A stretch of 64,000 bases of DNA from Bradyrhizobium sp. dw_411 (GCF_018449695.1 NZ_JAAVUY010000003.1:310001-374000), one strand, 5' to 3'. Positions 1 to 9,358 are shown, numbered from the stretch's first letter. A program made the numbers and translations. The notes: generated by a model not told the origin, from the sequence alone.

Positions 1-38
1 GGCGTGTAGCGCTTAACCCGTTTCAATGTTTCAGTGCA

Positions 39-821
39 CTATCGCCCCGAATATTTGGGCGGACGCTTTTCGAAGAATGCATTCATGCCTTCCGTCTGGT
101 CTTCGGTCGTGAACGCGTATCGAATGGCCTGGCGTTCGAACTCCAGGCCGGTATCGAGCGTGGTGTGATAGGCCGCCAGCACGGATGCCTTGGCAAGTTC
201 GGCCGAGCGAGGTGGCTTCGTGGCGATCAACTCAGCGATCACCATCGCCCTTGAAAGGGCTTGGCCTTTTTCCACGACTTCGGCAACAAGCCCGGCCCGC
301 AACGCGGTAGCTGCGTCTATTGGCTCGCCGGTCAGCATCATGAGCATGGCGAGAGATTTGCCCGCGACACGCGTCAGGCGCTGGGTTGCTCCATCGCCGG
401 GCAGAATTCCGATGTTGATTTCCGGCTGACCGAAGGTCGCGCCGGCGCCGGCGATGATGATGTCGGCGAGCAAAGCCAGTTCATGCCCGCCGCCGTAGCA
501 AACGCCGTCGACCGCGGCGATCAATGGTTTCGCGAAGCCGGAAATATCCCTCCATGCGGCGCGGCGGACCGGGTTGTCGATTGCCTCGAAACCTCGCTGC
601 TGCATTTCCTTGATGTCGGCGCCGGCGGAAAAGAATCCGTCACCGCCGCAAATCACGACGCATCGAACGGAGTCGTCCAGCGCGGCGGTGCGCAATGCGG
701 CGGCAAGCTGCACGATAAGTTCGTTGCTCAACGCGTTCCGCTTCGAGATCCGATTCAGTGTGAGCTGGACGACATGCGGAGAGGGGGAGCCGCGAAGCAC
801 CAGCTCGGGAAGATCGCTCAA
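39..821 (-). CDS. Enoyl-CoA hydratase/isomerase (crotonase family)
   Basis: A 260-residue crotonase, the usual length for a single-domain enoyl-CoA hydratase. The oxyanion-hole region reads GGGHELAL near residue 110 and the second catalytic segment reads FGQPEINIG near 132, so both Glu residues expected of a hydratase are present. It should add water to a 2-enoyl-CoA, or isomerise or hydrolyse a related thioester, in the cytosol; the substrate cannot be read. It is divergent from the GH88-like gene at 902, and the 80-bp gap between them holds a LacI-type operator half-palindrome. It is therefore probably part of the same regulon as the CoA transferase at 3426 and the MaoC hydratase at 8874. 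Confidence 0.9.
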   Translation of the reverse strand: MSDLPELVLRGSPSPHVVQLTLNRISKRNALSNELIVQLAAALRTAALDDSVRCVVICGGDGFFSAGADIKEMQQRGFEAIDNPVRRAAWRDISGFAKPLIAAVDGVCYGGGHELALLADIIIAGAGATFGQPEINIGILPGDGATQRLTRVAGKSLAMLMMLTGEPIDAATALRAGLVAEVVEKGQALSRAMVIAELIATKPPRSAELAKASVLAAYHTTLDTGLEFERQAIRYAFTTEDQTEGMNAFFEKRPPKYSGR

Positions 822-853
822 TTTCGCCTCCTAAATCCTGTTCGAACAGTTTA

Positions 854-873
854 CACTGAAATCGATTTCTGCA
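854..873. promoter_or_regulatory. LacI-type operator, copy 1
   Basis: The core GAAATCGATTTC at 858-869 is a 12-bp palindrome flanked by T on the left and TG on the right. It lies between the divergent starts at 821 and 902. The same core sits inside the perfect 20-bp palindrome at 3357-3376, upstream of the CoA transferase and beside the lacI gene. The shared word and the TGAAA/TTTCA half-site style fit a LacI-family operator. Binding by the product of 2122-3225 is inferred. Confidence 0.6.
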
Positions 874-901
874 ATAGCGATTTTGGGAGGCGGCCCATCG
901 G

Positions 902-2125
902 GTGGTTGCCGGGATGCCAGGTGAGCCCATGGATTTGGAACCGACCGCTCAGAACGCTTTCCTGCAGGCGCTGGATCTTTGTGCGAGGAAAGTCCTCGCG
1001 GACGAGCCTGCCCTCGGCATCAACTTTCCCTATGTCACGTCCCCCTCCGGAGCCTGGAAAGTTCTTCCGGCCTCGGTGTCGGCCGGCTACAGCGGAGCGA
1101 ACTGGAGTCACGGCAACTGGTTTTGCGGTTTTTGGGTTGCGCTGCTGCTGGTGTCTTATCTGCGAACCGGCGACCGAAAGTATCTCGACATCGCGACCCA
1201 GCGGCTTTTGCTGGTGGCCCCGCGCGCCGCGGATGGCAATACCCACGACATCGGCTTTATATTCTACCCGAGCGCGGTGGCGGCCTATCACATCACTGGC
1301 GACTCCGCCCATGCGGAGATCGCGGCCAAGGCGGCCGACCGATTGCGGCGGCGGCTGATCATGACCCCGCAGGGCAGCTATATTTCGGCGTGGGGACCGC
1401 TTGACGATCTGCGGGGCCGTCGCTCGTCCGCCATCGATACGATGGCCAACTTGCCGCTGCTGTACTGGGCGGCGCAATATCGGGACGACGCCAGCTTCAC
1501 GCTGGCCGCCGAAGCCCACGCGTTGATGACGCAAAAGGCCTTCATCCGCCCCGACAACTCCACCTATCACGCAGTGGAATACGACCTCGCAACCGGAAGC
1601 CGCGATCGCGGATTTACGTTTCAGGGGTATGCGGACGAGTCGGCTTGGTCGCGCGGTCAAGCCTGGGCGATCTATGGTTATGTCAGGACCGCGGAAGCCA
1701 CCGGCAAGCGGAGCTACCTTGATCTCGCGGAACGGCTGGCCGACTATTATGTCGCCCGGACCGGACCGACGTTGGTTCCGTTCTGGGACTTCGACGATCC
1801 ATCGATCCCCAATGCGCCGCTCGATACATCGACTGCGGCGATCGTGGCTTCCGCGCTGCTCGACATGGGCGCGCTGCATCCCGACGTGCAGAAGGGCGCG
1901 CGTTGGCGACAACACGCGCTCGATATCCTGACTGAGCTTTGCAAGCACCATTTGGCGACGGAGGATGCGCACCGCGGGCTTCTTCGCCACGGATGCTATT
2001 CCAGGCCGCACGACGAAGGTGTGGACAGCGCGGTGATGTTCGGCGATTTTTTCTTTGTAGAGGCGTTGTGCAGCGCGGTGCTTCCCGGAAAGCTGAGAGC
2101 GGTACCAAAAGTCCTTGTATCCTAG
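902..2125 (+). CDS. GH88-like unsaturated glucuronyl hydrolase
   Basis: 407 residues with the alpha/alpha barrel signatures of GH88/GH105 enzymes, which cleave unsaturated uronyl residues left by polysaccharide lyases. Both catalytic Asp positions are present: HDIGF (D116) and IDTMANLPLLYWA (D179, the acid/base). Later barrel motifs include SAWSRGQAWAIYG and VPFWDFDDPSIPN. There is no signal peptide, so it should act in the cytosol on an imported oligosaccharide. The start is uncertain: GTG 902 follows GGGAGG at 885-890, but ATG 914 and ATG 929 are in frame. Its stop overlaps the convergent lacI stop in the shared CTAG at 2122-2125. Confidence 0.85.
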   Translation: MVAGMPGEPMDLEPTAQNAFLQALDLCARKVLADEPALGINFPYVTSPSGAWKVLPASVSAGYSGANWSHGNWFCGFWVALLLVSYLRTGDRKYLDIATQRLLLVAPRAADGNTHDIGFIFYPSAVAAYHITGDSAHAEIAAKAADRLRRRLIMTPQGSYISAWGPLDDLRGRRSSAIDTMANLPLLYWAAQYRDDASFTLAAEAHALMTQKAFIRPDNSTYHAVEYDLATGSRDRGFTFQGYADESAWSRGQAWAIYGYVRTAEATGKRSYLDLAERLADYYVARTGPTLVPFWDFDDPSIPNAPLDTSTAAIVASALLDMGALHPDVQKGARWRQHALDILTELCKHHLATEDAHRGLLRHGCYSRPHDEGVDSAVMFGDFFFVEALCSAVLPGKLRAVPKVLVS

Positions 2126-3225
2126 GCTTTCTCGGCCTTCTTTTTGCCGATCAGTTTTCGGGACGTCGTCCCGAAAGTGCGCGGCTTGGAGGTCGAGGAT
2201 CGGATGATCAGCCGGTAGGGGACCTGGACGCTGCGCGGAATCGCCATCCCGGCGATCGCATTAATAAGATAATCCGCCGCGCCGCGGCCGATTTCCGCGG
2301 CCGGAACGCTGATCGTCGTTAGCGGCGGATCAACCTGGGCTGCAAGTTCGACGTCGTCGAACCCGGTAATGGACAGGGATTGCGGTACGCTCAGTCCCAT
2401 TTTTCTGGCTTCGGCCATGGCCCCGATGGCCAGGGTGTCCGTGGTGCAGATGATCGCCGTCGTATCCGGATGCTCGGTGATGATCTGGCGCAGGGCGCTG
2501 CGACCCTGCGCCAACGAGTGATCCGCCCGTATAATCTGGCTTGGCTGCAGCGTGATTCCGGCGCGCGACAATGCGCGTTGAATTCCCTCGAGACGGGCCC
2601 GCGATCGATCGTTGGACGGCGGAATGTTCACGATCGCGCTAAAACAGACGTGACCAAGTTCGAGGAGGAATTTTGTCAGTTCCTCCGTCGCCGCCTCGTT
2701 GTCGATGCCGATGGCGGGTATTCCGGCCTGTCCCTTGGTGACGTAGGTCGTGATGACGGGAACGTCGGCCTGTTTGATCAGGGCCCTTAATTCCGGACCG
2801 TGCGACCCGCCGACCAGCGCGATTCCATCGACGCCGCGCTCGATCAGGCTCTGCAACTCCTGCAGCTCGCGTCGCTGGTCGTATTGGGAGTTGGCGATCA
2901 ATAGCGTGTATCCGCTTTCGCTGAGCCGGTTTTGCAGGGCTTCCACGCCTTCGGCAAAGATGCTCAATCCCAGGGTCGGCACGATGGCGCCGATGGTTCG
3001 CATGCGGCCGGATTTCAGGGCACGTCCGGCGCTGTCGCGGGTGTAGGAAAGCGTGGCGATGGCCCTCGCGACCTTGTCGCGCAATTCGGGCCGTACGATA
3101 TCGGGATGATTCAGAACGCGCGAGACCGTCGCGGGAGAAACGCTGGCTTCCCTGGCGACGTCCTCGATCTTGGCCTTCGCGGCATGACGACTGGCCGGAG
3201 CGTCAGGGCGCTGCTTGTTGCTCAT
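2122..3225 (-). CDS. LacI-family transcriptional regulator
   Basis: 367 residues. An N-terminal helix-turn-helix (KIEDVAREASVSPATVSRVL, about residues 20-39) is followed by a hinge helix and a periplasmic-binding-protein-like effector domain (TIGAIVPTLGLSIFAEGVE onward). It should repress transport and catabolic genes until a sugar-derived ligand binds. The likely targets are its neighbours, because a perfect 20-bp palindrome lies in the upstream gap and a matching core lies before the 902 gene. An inverted repeat TTTCA-N5-TGAAA at 3237-3251, just before its own start, could be an autoregulatory site. Confidence 0.92.
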   Translation of the reverse strand: MSNKQRPDAPASRHAAKAKIEDVAREASVSPATVSRVLNHPDIVRPELRDKVARAIATLSYTRDSAGRALKSGRMRTIGAIVPTLGLSIFAEGVEALQNRLSESGYTLLIANSQYDQRRELQELQSLIERGVDGIALVGGSHGPELRALIKQADVPVITTYVTKGQAGIPAIGIDNEAATEELTKFLLELGHVCFSAIVNIPPSNDRSRARLEGIQRALSRAGITLQPSQIIRADHSLAQGRSALRQIITEHPDTTAIICTTDTLAIGAMAEARKMGLSVPQSLSITGFDDVELAAQVDPPLTTISVPAAEIGRGAADYLINAIAGMAIPRSVQVPYRLIIRSSTSKPRTFGTTSRKLIGKKKAEKA

Positions 3226-3356
3226 TCGAATTCGGGTTTCAGAAATTGAAAGGCTCGGCTGCGACTATGTACGATTGATCGTGCCGGGTCCATGATCCCC
3301 GCCGAAATCGGACGGTGCGCGACCGCGTCTGCTTGACTCCGCAAACAAGACAGCTA

Positions 3357-3376
3357 TTCTGAAATCGATTTCAGAA
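3357..3376. promoter_or_regulatory. LacI-type operator, copy 2 (perfect palindrome)
   Basis: TTCTGAAATCGATTTCAGAA is a perfect 20-bp palindrome in the 200-bp gap between divergent lacI (start 3225) and the CoA transferase (start 3426). Its centre GAAATCGATTTC recurs at 858-869. A CG-centred even palindrome with TGAAA/TTTCA arms is typical of LacI-family operators. It most likely controls the 3426-12787 gene series. Confidence 0.75.
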
Positions 3377-3425
3377 AACGAGCGGGCGGTTATCGCGCGC
3401 CGGGCAGGGAAAGTTCAAGGCAATA

Positions 3426-4619
3426 ATGGTCGATCTCCTGAAGGGCGTCAGGGTGCTGAGCTTCAACCATTTTCTGATGGGACCGGTCGGCGTTCAATTT
3501 TTGGCTGATCTCGGCGCCGATGTGATCGCGATCGAGCCGCCGGACGGTGCGTTTCAGCGAAAATGGGGCGGCGCTGACAAGCAGGTCGACGGTCAGACCA
3601 TGCTGCTTTTAACCGGCAACCGGAACAAGCGAAGCTTGACGCTGGACCTGAAGCAGCCCGAAGCGGTGGCCATCGCCAGGAAGCTGATCGCAACGTCGGA
3701 CGTGATCGCCGAAAATTTTAGGCCGGGCGTGCTGGACAAGCTTGGCCTGGGATACGAAGAAGCGAAGCGGATAAAGCCGGACATCATCTACGCCGCGGCG
3801 TCAGGATATGGCGCGGACGGCCCTTACGTTAATCGGCCGGGTCAGGACCTGCTGGTGCAGGCGCTGTCCGGACTTGCAACGATCACCGGGAGCCGGGAAC
3901 ATGGACCGCGGGCGGTCGGCGTGTCGGCCGTGGATCATCACGGCGCCGCGCTATTTGCAGCCGGAATTCTTGCCGCTCTGGTCGGCAAATCGAAAACCGG
4001 GAAGGGCTGCCGCGTCGATGTGAGCCTGCTCTCGGCCGCGCTCGATCTGCAGATGGAATCCTTTACCTGTTATCTCAACGGCGAGGTTCCGGACGACGTC
4101 CGGCAGCCCGGGCCGATCGCCGGGTGGTATTACGGCGCGCCTTACGGAATCTATGCCACCAAGGATGGTCACGTCGCGATCTCGCTGGGTTCTCTCGATG
4201 TGCTGGGCGATGCGCTCGGTCTGTCGTCGGAGCAGCGCATTCCCGACAGCGCGGCCTTCAGCCGGCGCGACGAGGCAACCCCTGCGATTGCGGCGAATCT
4301 CGCAGCGCGAACCACCGCCGACGTATTGGCCACCTTGTCGGCCAAGAACATCTGGCACGCCCGTGTCAACGATTACTCCGATGTCGTGGTCGATCCGCAA
4401 GTCATCCACAATCGCAGTTTTCAGACCGTGGCGGGCGCGACCGGAACTCCGGTCACATTAGTGAGCCATCCGATCCGTTATGACGGCGAGGTTCCTTCGA
4501 TCCGGCTGCCGCCGCAAAAACTTGGTGCGCAGTCGGACGATATCCTCGGTGAACTCGGCTACGACGCCGATCAGCGTCGGGCGCTCCGGGCGAAGGGTGT
4601 GATCGGCGCCGTGAATTGA
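3426..4619 (+). CDS. Family III (CaiB/Frc-like) CoA transferase
   Basis: 397 residues, normal length for the family. The N-terminal segment LKGVRVLSFNHFLMGPVGVQ is followed by LADLGADVIAIEPP, the usual CoA-binding Rossmann start. The likely nucleophilic Asp, which carries the acyl-enzyme anhydride, is in the segment SAVDHHGAALFAAG near residue 169. The enzyme moves CoA between carboxylic acids. It is the first gene after the LacI palindrome at 3357-3376 and precedes the sugar importer, so it probably activates an acid produced by this pathway. The substrates are unknown. Confidence 0.88.
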   Translation: MVDLLKGVRVLSFNHFLMGPVGVQFLADLGADVIAIEPPDGAFQRKWGGADKQVDGQTMLLLTGNRNKRSLTLDLKQPEAVAIARKLIATSDVIAENFRPGVLDKLGLGYEEAKRIKPDIIYAAASGYGADGPYVNRPGQDLLVQALSGLATITGSREHGPRAVGVSAVDHHGAALFAAGILAALVGKSKTGKGCRVDVSLLSAALDLQMESFTCYLNGEVPDDVRQPGPIAGWYYGAPYGIYATKDGHVAISLGSLDVLGDALGLSSEQRIPDSAAFSRRDEATPAIAANLAARTTADVLATLSAKNIWHARVNDYSDVVVDPQVIHNRSFQTVAGATGTPVTLVSHPIRYDGEVPSIRLPPQKLGAQSDDILGELGYDADQRRALRAKGVIGAVN

Positions 4620-4689
4620 GGCGCACCGGCTCAAACAAAAACCAGTCGACTGCCGAACTAATCGGCGGCGCGCAACGGGAGAAAAGTCT

Positions 4690-5985
4690 ATGAGCATCGA
4701 GACCGGTATACGGCGGACCCTCGCGCTGACGGGGATTTTAGCCTGCGCGGCGGTGGCGTCGCCAGCGCGAGCCGAAACAACTCTCAACGTCTGCTACATC
4801 AATCACCCGGTCCAGGTCGCAAACGTCGCGATCCTGGAGAAATGGGCGGCCAAGCAGGGTATCAAGATCAACAAGACGCTGACTTCCTATTCGGTGTACC
4901 TGCCGAAGATTACCCAGATGCTATCGTCGGGCGCCACGGATCAATGCGACATCGTCTGGAACAATGACGATTGGGGCCAGGATCTCGCGCAGTATCTCGA
5001 GCCGCTGGACGATGTGACCAACGCACGCAACGCCGCCGAAGGGCAGTTGGAGCCGTTCCACAACGCCGATGGCAAGACCACCGCGGTTTCGATCACGACC
5101 ACGGCCGGCATCCTGTTTTACCGGACCGATCTGATTCCCGAGGCGGACCTGCCGAAGACCTGGGCCGACCTGGTTAAAATCAGTCAAAAGCTGCAGACAG
5201 AAAAGAAGGTCAAATGGGGTTACGTCGGCGGCATGAGCTACACCAACACGTTCTTCAGTTTCTGGTGGACGCTGTGGAACAACAATTGCGATATCTACGG
5301 CCCGGCCTACGAGCGCGACAACAAGAAGCTCGCGGCGAGCGGATGGAAGCCGATGATCGATTCCACCTGCCAGATCCAGACCGCGGAATTCTGGTGGGAT
5401 GCTCTGAATAAAGACAAGATCAGCCCGCCGGGAATGACGACCTATTCGCGCGACGAGGCCAACGCGATATTTCAGGCTGGCGATTCCGCCTTTACGGTCG
5501 CCGATACCACGTTCCTCGGCACCTTCAATAATCCGGAGAAGTCCACCGTCGCCGGCAAAGTCGGCATCGCCCGCTTCCCGGAGGGACCGATGAGCACCGG
5601 CGGCCGGACCTGGATCGATATCTGGGGATGGTCGATTCCGAAGACGATACCGGATGACCGCAAAGTGGCTGCCAAGAAGCTGTTGGGCGCGATGCTGAGC
5701 GATGCCGACGGCCAGATCGAGCAGTGGAATCAGACCGGTGGCCCGCCGCCCAACACCGAAGTGTGGGCGACGCTCGAAAAGAACGATGCCGGCTGGCGCA
5801 AGCTATACGATATCCTGTTCAAGTCGGCTCACGTTCACGACGCCTATTATTTCCGGAACTGGTCCACGGTGCACAAGATCTATTCGGACACCATGATCCG
5901 CGCGATGAAAGGAAGCCGCGCGGACATTCCCCAGGTGCTGAAAGCGTCGGTCGACGCCATTCAAGCCGGCGCCGCGACCAAGTAG
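4690..5985 (+). CDS. Periplasmic sugar-binding protein of ABC importer (family 1)
   Basis: 431 residues with a Sec signal peptide ending ASPARA near residue 28. The mature protein is a cluster D, family 1 extracellular solute-binding protein, shown by IVWNNDDWGQDL, a long aromatic-rich middle (FFSFWWTLWNNN) and GWSIPKT. It captures a sugar or oligosaccharide in the periplasm for the permeases at 5989 and 6888. Mature Cys residues include the CYIN motif and NNNCDIYG, so a disulfide is possible. The ligand is probably the glycoside processed by the GH88-like enzymes; that is inferred from context. Confidence 0.88.
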   Translation: MSIETGIRRTLALTGILACAAVASPARAETTLNVCYINHPVQVANVAILEKWAAKQGIKINKTLTSYSVYLPKITQMLSSGATDQCDIVWNNDDWGQDLAQYLEPLDDVTNARNAAEGQLEPFHNADGKTTAVSITTTAGILFYRTDLIPEADLPKTWADLVKISQKLQTEKKVKWGYVGGMSYTNTFFSFWWTLWNNNCDIYGPAYERDNKKLAASGWKPMIDSTCQIQTAEFWWDALNKDKISPPGMTTYSRDEANAIFQAGDSAFTVADTTFLGTFNNPEKSTVAGKVGIARFPEGPMSTGGRTWIDIWGWSIPKTIPDDRKVAAKKLLGAMLSDADGQIEQWNQTGGPPPNTEVWATLEKNDAGWRKLYDILFKSAHVHDAYYFRNWSTVHKIYSDTMIRAMKGSRADIPQVLKASVDAIQAGAATK

Positions 5986-5988
5986 CCG

Positions 5989-6891
5989 ATGGAAAAGCCT
6001 GCCACGAGGCGCCGATTGGATGAGCAGGAGCGTTTCATGCTTCTGCTCATCGCTCCGGCGGCGGTCGTTCTTGTTTGCTTTCAAATCATTCCGATCCTTG
6101 TCGGCATGAATGCGAGCTTTCGCGACTGGTCGCTGGTCAATCCGCTGAAGACCTGGGTCGGTCTCAGCCAGTATGTGGCGGTCTTTACCGATCCGGTTTT
6201 TCTCAAGATCGTACTGCCCAATACATTTATTCTGATGGTGAGCTCGGTATCCGTATCGCTGGTTCTGGGGCTGGGCCTGGCGTCGCTTCTCAACAAGTCC
6301 TTCTTCGGCAGGCCGCTCGTCCGCACCGTCATTCTTTTGCCGCTGACCATCGCGCCGGTCATCACCGCGACCATGATCCGCTGGTCGTTCAACGACCAGT
6401 TCGGCGTGATCACTACGTTCCTGGCGTATCTCGGATTACCGGAAGTCGCCTGGCTGTCCGATCGTTGGCCCAGCTTTACGCTTGTCATCCTCACCGACAT
6501 CTGGATATGGGCGCCATGGTTCACGATTATCCTTCTGGCGGCATTGCAGGGATTGCCGCCCGAGCAGTTTGAGGCCGCCAAGATCGACGCTGCGACGCCG
6601 TGGCGCACCTTTATCCATGTGACGCTGCCGATGTTGCGGCCCGTCATCACCGTTTGCGTTCTGATCCGCTCGATCGACGCGTTCCGGACCTTCGATCAGG
6701 TCTACATCCTGACCGGCGGCGGTCCGGCGCGCAGCACGGAGGTCTTCAGCGTCTATGTCTATGTGCAGGCTTTCGTGAATCTCGATTTCGGCCGGGGTGC
6801 GGCCGCGGCAGGCGCTGGCGCCATCATCATGCTGCTCGTGGGCGTCGGTCTTTATCGCCTGGTCAACCGAACCATGGTCAGGTCGCGATGA
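5989..6891 (+). CDS. ABC sugar transporter permease, MalF-like
   Basis: 300 residues with about six transmembrane helices, starting with FMLLLIAPAAVVLVCFQIIP. It carries the EAA loop near the C-terminal third (EQFEAAKIDAATPWRTFIHV) that docks on the ATPase. It starts three bases after the binding-protein stop, and its own stop overlaps the next permease start as ATGA. It forms the inner-membrane channel with the 6888 product. Confidence 0.92.
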   Translation: MEKPATRRRLDEQERFMLLLIAPAAVVLVCFQIIPILVGMNASFRDWSLVNPLKTWVGLSQYVAVFTDPVFLKIVLPNTFILMVSSVSVSLVLGLGLASLLNKSFFGRPLVRTVILLPLTIAPVITATMIRWSFNDQFGVITTFLAYLGLPEVAWLSDRWPSFTLVILTDIWIWAPWFTIILLAALQGLPPEQFEAAKIDAATPWRTFIHVTLPMLRPVITVCVLIRSIDAFRTFDQVYILTGGGPARSTEVFSVYVYVQAFVNLDFGRGAAAAGAGAIIMLLVGVGLYRLVNRTMVRSR

Positions 6892-7700
6892 TCGGGATGC
6901 TCGCAGCCGCTTTTCGCCGCGGCGTATTTTCAATCGGCATACTGGCGATCTTCGTGCTGTTCGTGGGACCGGTGGCGATACTGGTTCTGACGTCTGTGCG
7001 GCCGGCATCGGGCGCCTATTATATCTGGCGCGGGACCGCCTTCACCCTGCATAATTTCGTCGACGTGATGCAGCAGTCGCAAGTCGTGAAGGCGATGTTC
7101 AACAGCTTCGTGCTATCGAGCCTTGCGACCATTTTTTCGTTGGGCATCACTGTTGGCAGCGGCTACATGCTGTCGCGATTCTCAGGCTGGATTCAGCGTA
7201 GCTGGTTCGCGACGATCTATATTTTCCGGACCGTTCCCTACATTTCGTGGGTGCTGCCGCTTTATCTCGTCAACACCCGCCTTGGCATCTACGATACCTA
7301 TATCGGGCTTCTGCTCCCGCATATCGCCGTCCATGTCTGCTTCTTTTCCTGGCTCATGAAAGGGTTTTTCGACGGCATCAACCCGTCGATGGAGCACGCG
7401 GCGCTGATCGACGGATGTACGAGGTGGGGAGCCTTCTATCGCGTCGCATTGCCGTCGGCGATGCCGGGAATAGCTGCGCTCGCGATCCTGTGCTGGCTGT
7501 CGACCTGGAACGAATTCCTGTTCGCTCTTATCCTGACCGGCCAGAGAACCCCGATGATCACTTCGACCATGGCCCAGTTCGTCACCGAGACTGGCACCGA
7601 ATGGAATCTGATGAGCGCCACGGCGGTCATTGCGATGCTGCCGGCGTTGCTCGTCACGATATTCGGTCAGAAATACGTCATCCGCGGACTTCGTATGTGA
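6888..7700 (+). CDS. ABC sugar transporter permease, MalG-like
   Basis: 270 residues. The start ATG at 6888 overlaps the upstream stop (ATGA), which implies translational coupling; the open frame runs further upstream but that part lies inside the first permease. The membrane segments begin with IGILAIFVLFVGPVAILVL. The EAA loop appears as MEHAALIDGCTRWGAFYRVA. It is the second half of the heterodimeric channel with the 5989 product. Confidence 0.92.
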   Translation: MIGMLAAAFRRGVFSIGILAIFVLFVGPVAILVLTSVRPASGAYYIWRGTAFTLHNFVDVMQQSQVVKAMFNSFVLSSLATIFSLGITVGSGYMLSRFSGWIQRSWFATIYIFRTVPYISWVLPLYLVNTRLGIYDTYIGLLLPHIAVHVCFFSWLMKGFFDGINPSMEHAALIDGCTRWGAFYRVALPSAMPGIAALAILCWLSTWNEFLFALILTGQRTPMITSTMAQFVTETGTEWNLMSATAVIAMLPALLVTIFGQKYVIRGLRM

Positions 7701-7726
7701 CCAGGCGGCTCAACTAGAGGATTACG

Positions 7727-8824
7727 ATGACAGAAGTCATCTTGCGCGACGTTGCAAAGAAGTACGGCCAGCTGTCCGTCGTCCATGGGGTCAGCCTGAC
7801 GATCCCGGACGGGGAGTTCGTCGTACTTGTCGGTCCTTCCGGCTGCGGCAAGTCCACCACGCTTCGGATGATCGCGGGACTGGAAAGCATCAGTTCCGGC
7901 ACGATTTCGATCGGCGGCAAGATCGTCAACGATCTGCCTCCGAAAGATCGCGACATCGCGATGGTGTTTCAGAACTATGCTCTCTACCAGCAGATGACCG
8001 TTTACGACAATTTGGCCTTCGGTCTGCGCAACCGAAAGGTTCCCGAGGACGAGATTCGCAAGGAGGTTGCGCGCGCGACTCAGATGCTCGGCCTTGAGCC
8101 TTTGTTGACCCGCAAGCCATTTCAACTGTCCGGAGGGCAGCAGCAACGCGTCGCATTCGGCCGCTGTATCGTCCGACACCCCCAGGTGTTCCTGTTCGAC
8201 GAGCCGTTGTCGAACCTCGATGCCAAGCTTCGGGCGCAGATGCGTCTGGAAATCAAAAGCCTCAGGGAGCGCGTTCCGACCACGTCGGTTTACGTCACCC
8301 ATGACCAGGTCGAAGCGATGACGCTGGGCGACCGCGTGGTCGTCATGAAGGATGGCTGGATCCAGCAGGTTGGAACCCCGCTCGAGATTTACAACCAGCC
8401 GGCAAACCGCTTCGTGGCGAGCTTTATCGGATCGCCGGCGATGAATTTCATCGACGTCGACCTTGTCGAAGAGCAGGGCAGGCTGCGCGCGAAAGCCAGG
8501 GATTTCAGCATCCGGATCTCCGACCAGACCGCCGCGTTGCTGCGGAATTGCAAGGCGACGTCCGTGACGCTGGGCGTGCGGCCGGAAAGCATCCATCTCG
8601 GTTCGCCGCCGGCGGACATCGACACCGCTTTTACCGGCGACGTCGCGGTCACCGAGCAATTGGGCGCCGAACTGGTCGTCGGCGTAAATGCGGCGGGGGC
8701 CACCATCATGGCGTCGCGCATTGCGCCGGATACCCCGATCGCGGTTCACGAAAATGTCTCGATGTGGATGAATCCGAAATCCCTGCATTTCTTCGATGCG
8801 AAGACGGAGGCCGCGCTGCGGTAA
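7727..8824 (+). CDS. ABC sugar transporter ATPase, UgpC/MalK type
   Basis: 365 residues. Walker A is GPSGCGKST, the signature is LSGGQQQRVAFGR and Walker B is VFLFDEPLSNLDAK. The C-terminal third is a TOBE/MalK-type regulatory domain (VTLGVRPESIHLG). It drives import through the two permeases just upstream and belongs to the same operon, with a 26-bp gap. The expected length and all ATPase motifs are present, so it should be functional. Confidence 0.94.
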   Translation: MTEVILRDVAKKYGQLSVVHGVSLTIPDGEFVVLVGPSGCGKSTTLRMIAGLESISSGTISIGGKIVNDLPPKDRDIAMVFQNYALYQQMTVYDNLAFGLRNRKVPEDEIRKEVARATQMLGLEPLLTRKPFQLSGGQQQRVAFGRCIVRHPQVFLFDEPLSNLDAKLRAQMRLEIKSLRERVPTTSVYVTHDQVEAMTLGDRVVVMKDGWIQQVGTPLEIYNQPANRFVASFIGSPAMNFIDVDLVEEQGRLRAKARDFSIRISDQTAALLRNCKATSVTLGVRPESIHLGSPPADIDTAFTGDVAVTEQLGAELVVGVNAAGATIMASRIAPDTPIAVHENVSMWMNPKSLHFFDAKTEAALR

Positions 8825-8873
8825 CCGAATCTTTCCGCGTTATGTTTCCAAAGTATTCTGAAAGGTGAATGAA

Positions 8874-9320
8874 ATGACTGCCATGCATGCGAAAATCGGC
8901 GACACCGTCACGTTCTCCAAGACGGTCGGCGAGTCGGACGTCTATATGTTCGCCGGGCTCACTGGCGACCTCTCGCAAAATCATGTCGACGAACAATTCA
9001 TGAGCCATTCAATCTACGGGCATCGTATCGCCCACGGCGCGCTGATGGTCGGCTTCATGTCGACGGCTTCAACCCGGATGATCGAAGAAAGCCTCAAAAA
9101 GGGCATCGACTCGACGCCGGTTTCGCTCGGTTACGACGGCGTTCGGTTTTTGAAGCCGGTGTTCTTCGGTGACACGGTGACGGTGACTTACGTCATCGCC
9201 GAGATCGAAGAGGAACGCCGCAGGACGCTTGCCAACATCGAAATCAAGAATCAGAACGGCGACCTTGTCGCCGTCGGCAAGCACATCACAAAATGGACAC
9301 TCAATGTGAGCCAGCGCTGA
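8874..9320 (+). CDS. MaoC-family (hot-dog) hydratase
   Basis: 148 residues from ATG 8874, which lies 8 bp after the AAAGG at 8861-8865; a GTG at 8865 is in frame but sits inside that ribosome site. The hot-dog fold signature is present: FAGLTGDLSQNHVDEQF (the Asp/His hydratase pair) and GHRIAHGALMVGFMS. Relatives hydrate enoyl-CoA thioesters, often (R)-specifically. It sits between the sugar importer and the second GH88-like gene, another acyl-CoA enzyme in this sugar cluster. Confidence 0.87.
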   Translation: MTAMHAKIGDTVTFSKTVGESDVYMFAGLTGDLSQNHVDEQFMSHSIYGHRIAHGALMVGFMSTASTRMIEESLKKGIDSTPVSLGYDGVRFLKPVFFGDTVTVTYVIAEIEEERRRTLANIEIKNQNGDLVAVGKHITKWTLNVSQR

Positions 9321-9336
9321 CGGCGCAGACCATGCG

Positions 9337-9358
9337 TCCGCCGCGTTGGGGCGGCGGA
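9337..9358. other. GC-rich hairpin between operon genes
   Basis: TCCGCCGC, a six-base loop, then GCGGCGGA forms an 8-bp perfect stem. It lies 17 bp after the MaoC stop. There is no U-rich tail beyond two T, so it is more likely an mRNA processing or stability hairpin, or a weak terminator, than a strong intrinsic terminator. Confidence 0.35.

Noticed and set aside
261..2011. Long open frames antisense to, or in other frames of, the crotonase and GH88-like genes (for example 261-1358 plus and 851-2011 minus).
   Set aside because: High GC keeps stop codons rare in shadow frames; translations show no family, odd composition and no ribosome site, while the overlapping genes have clear motifs.
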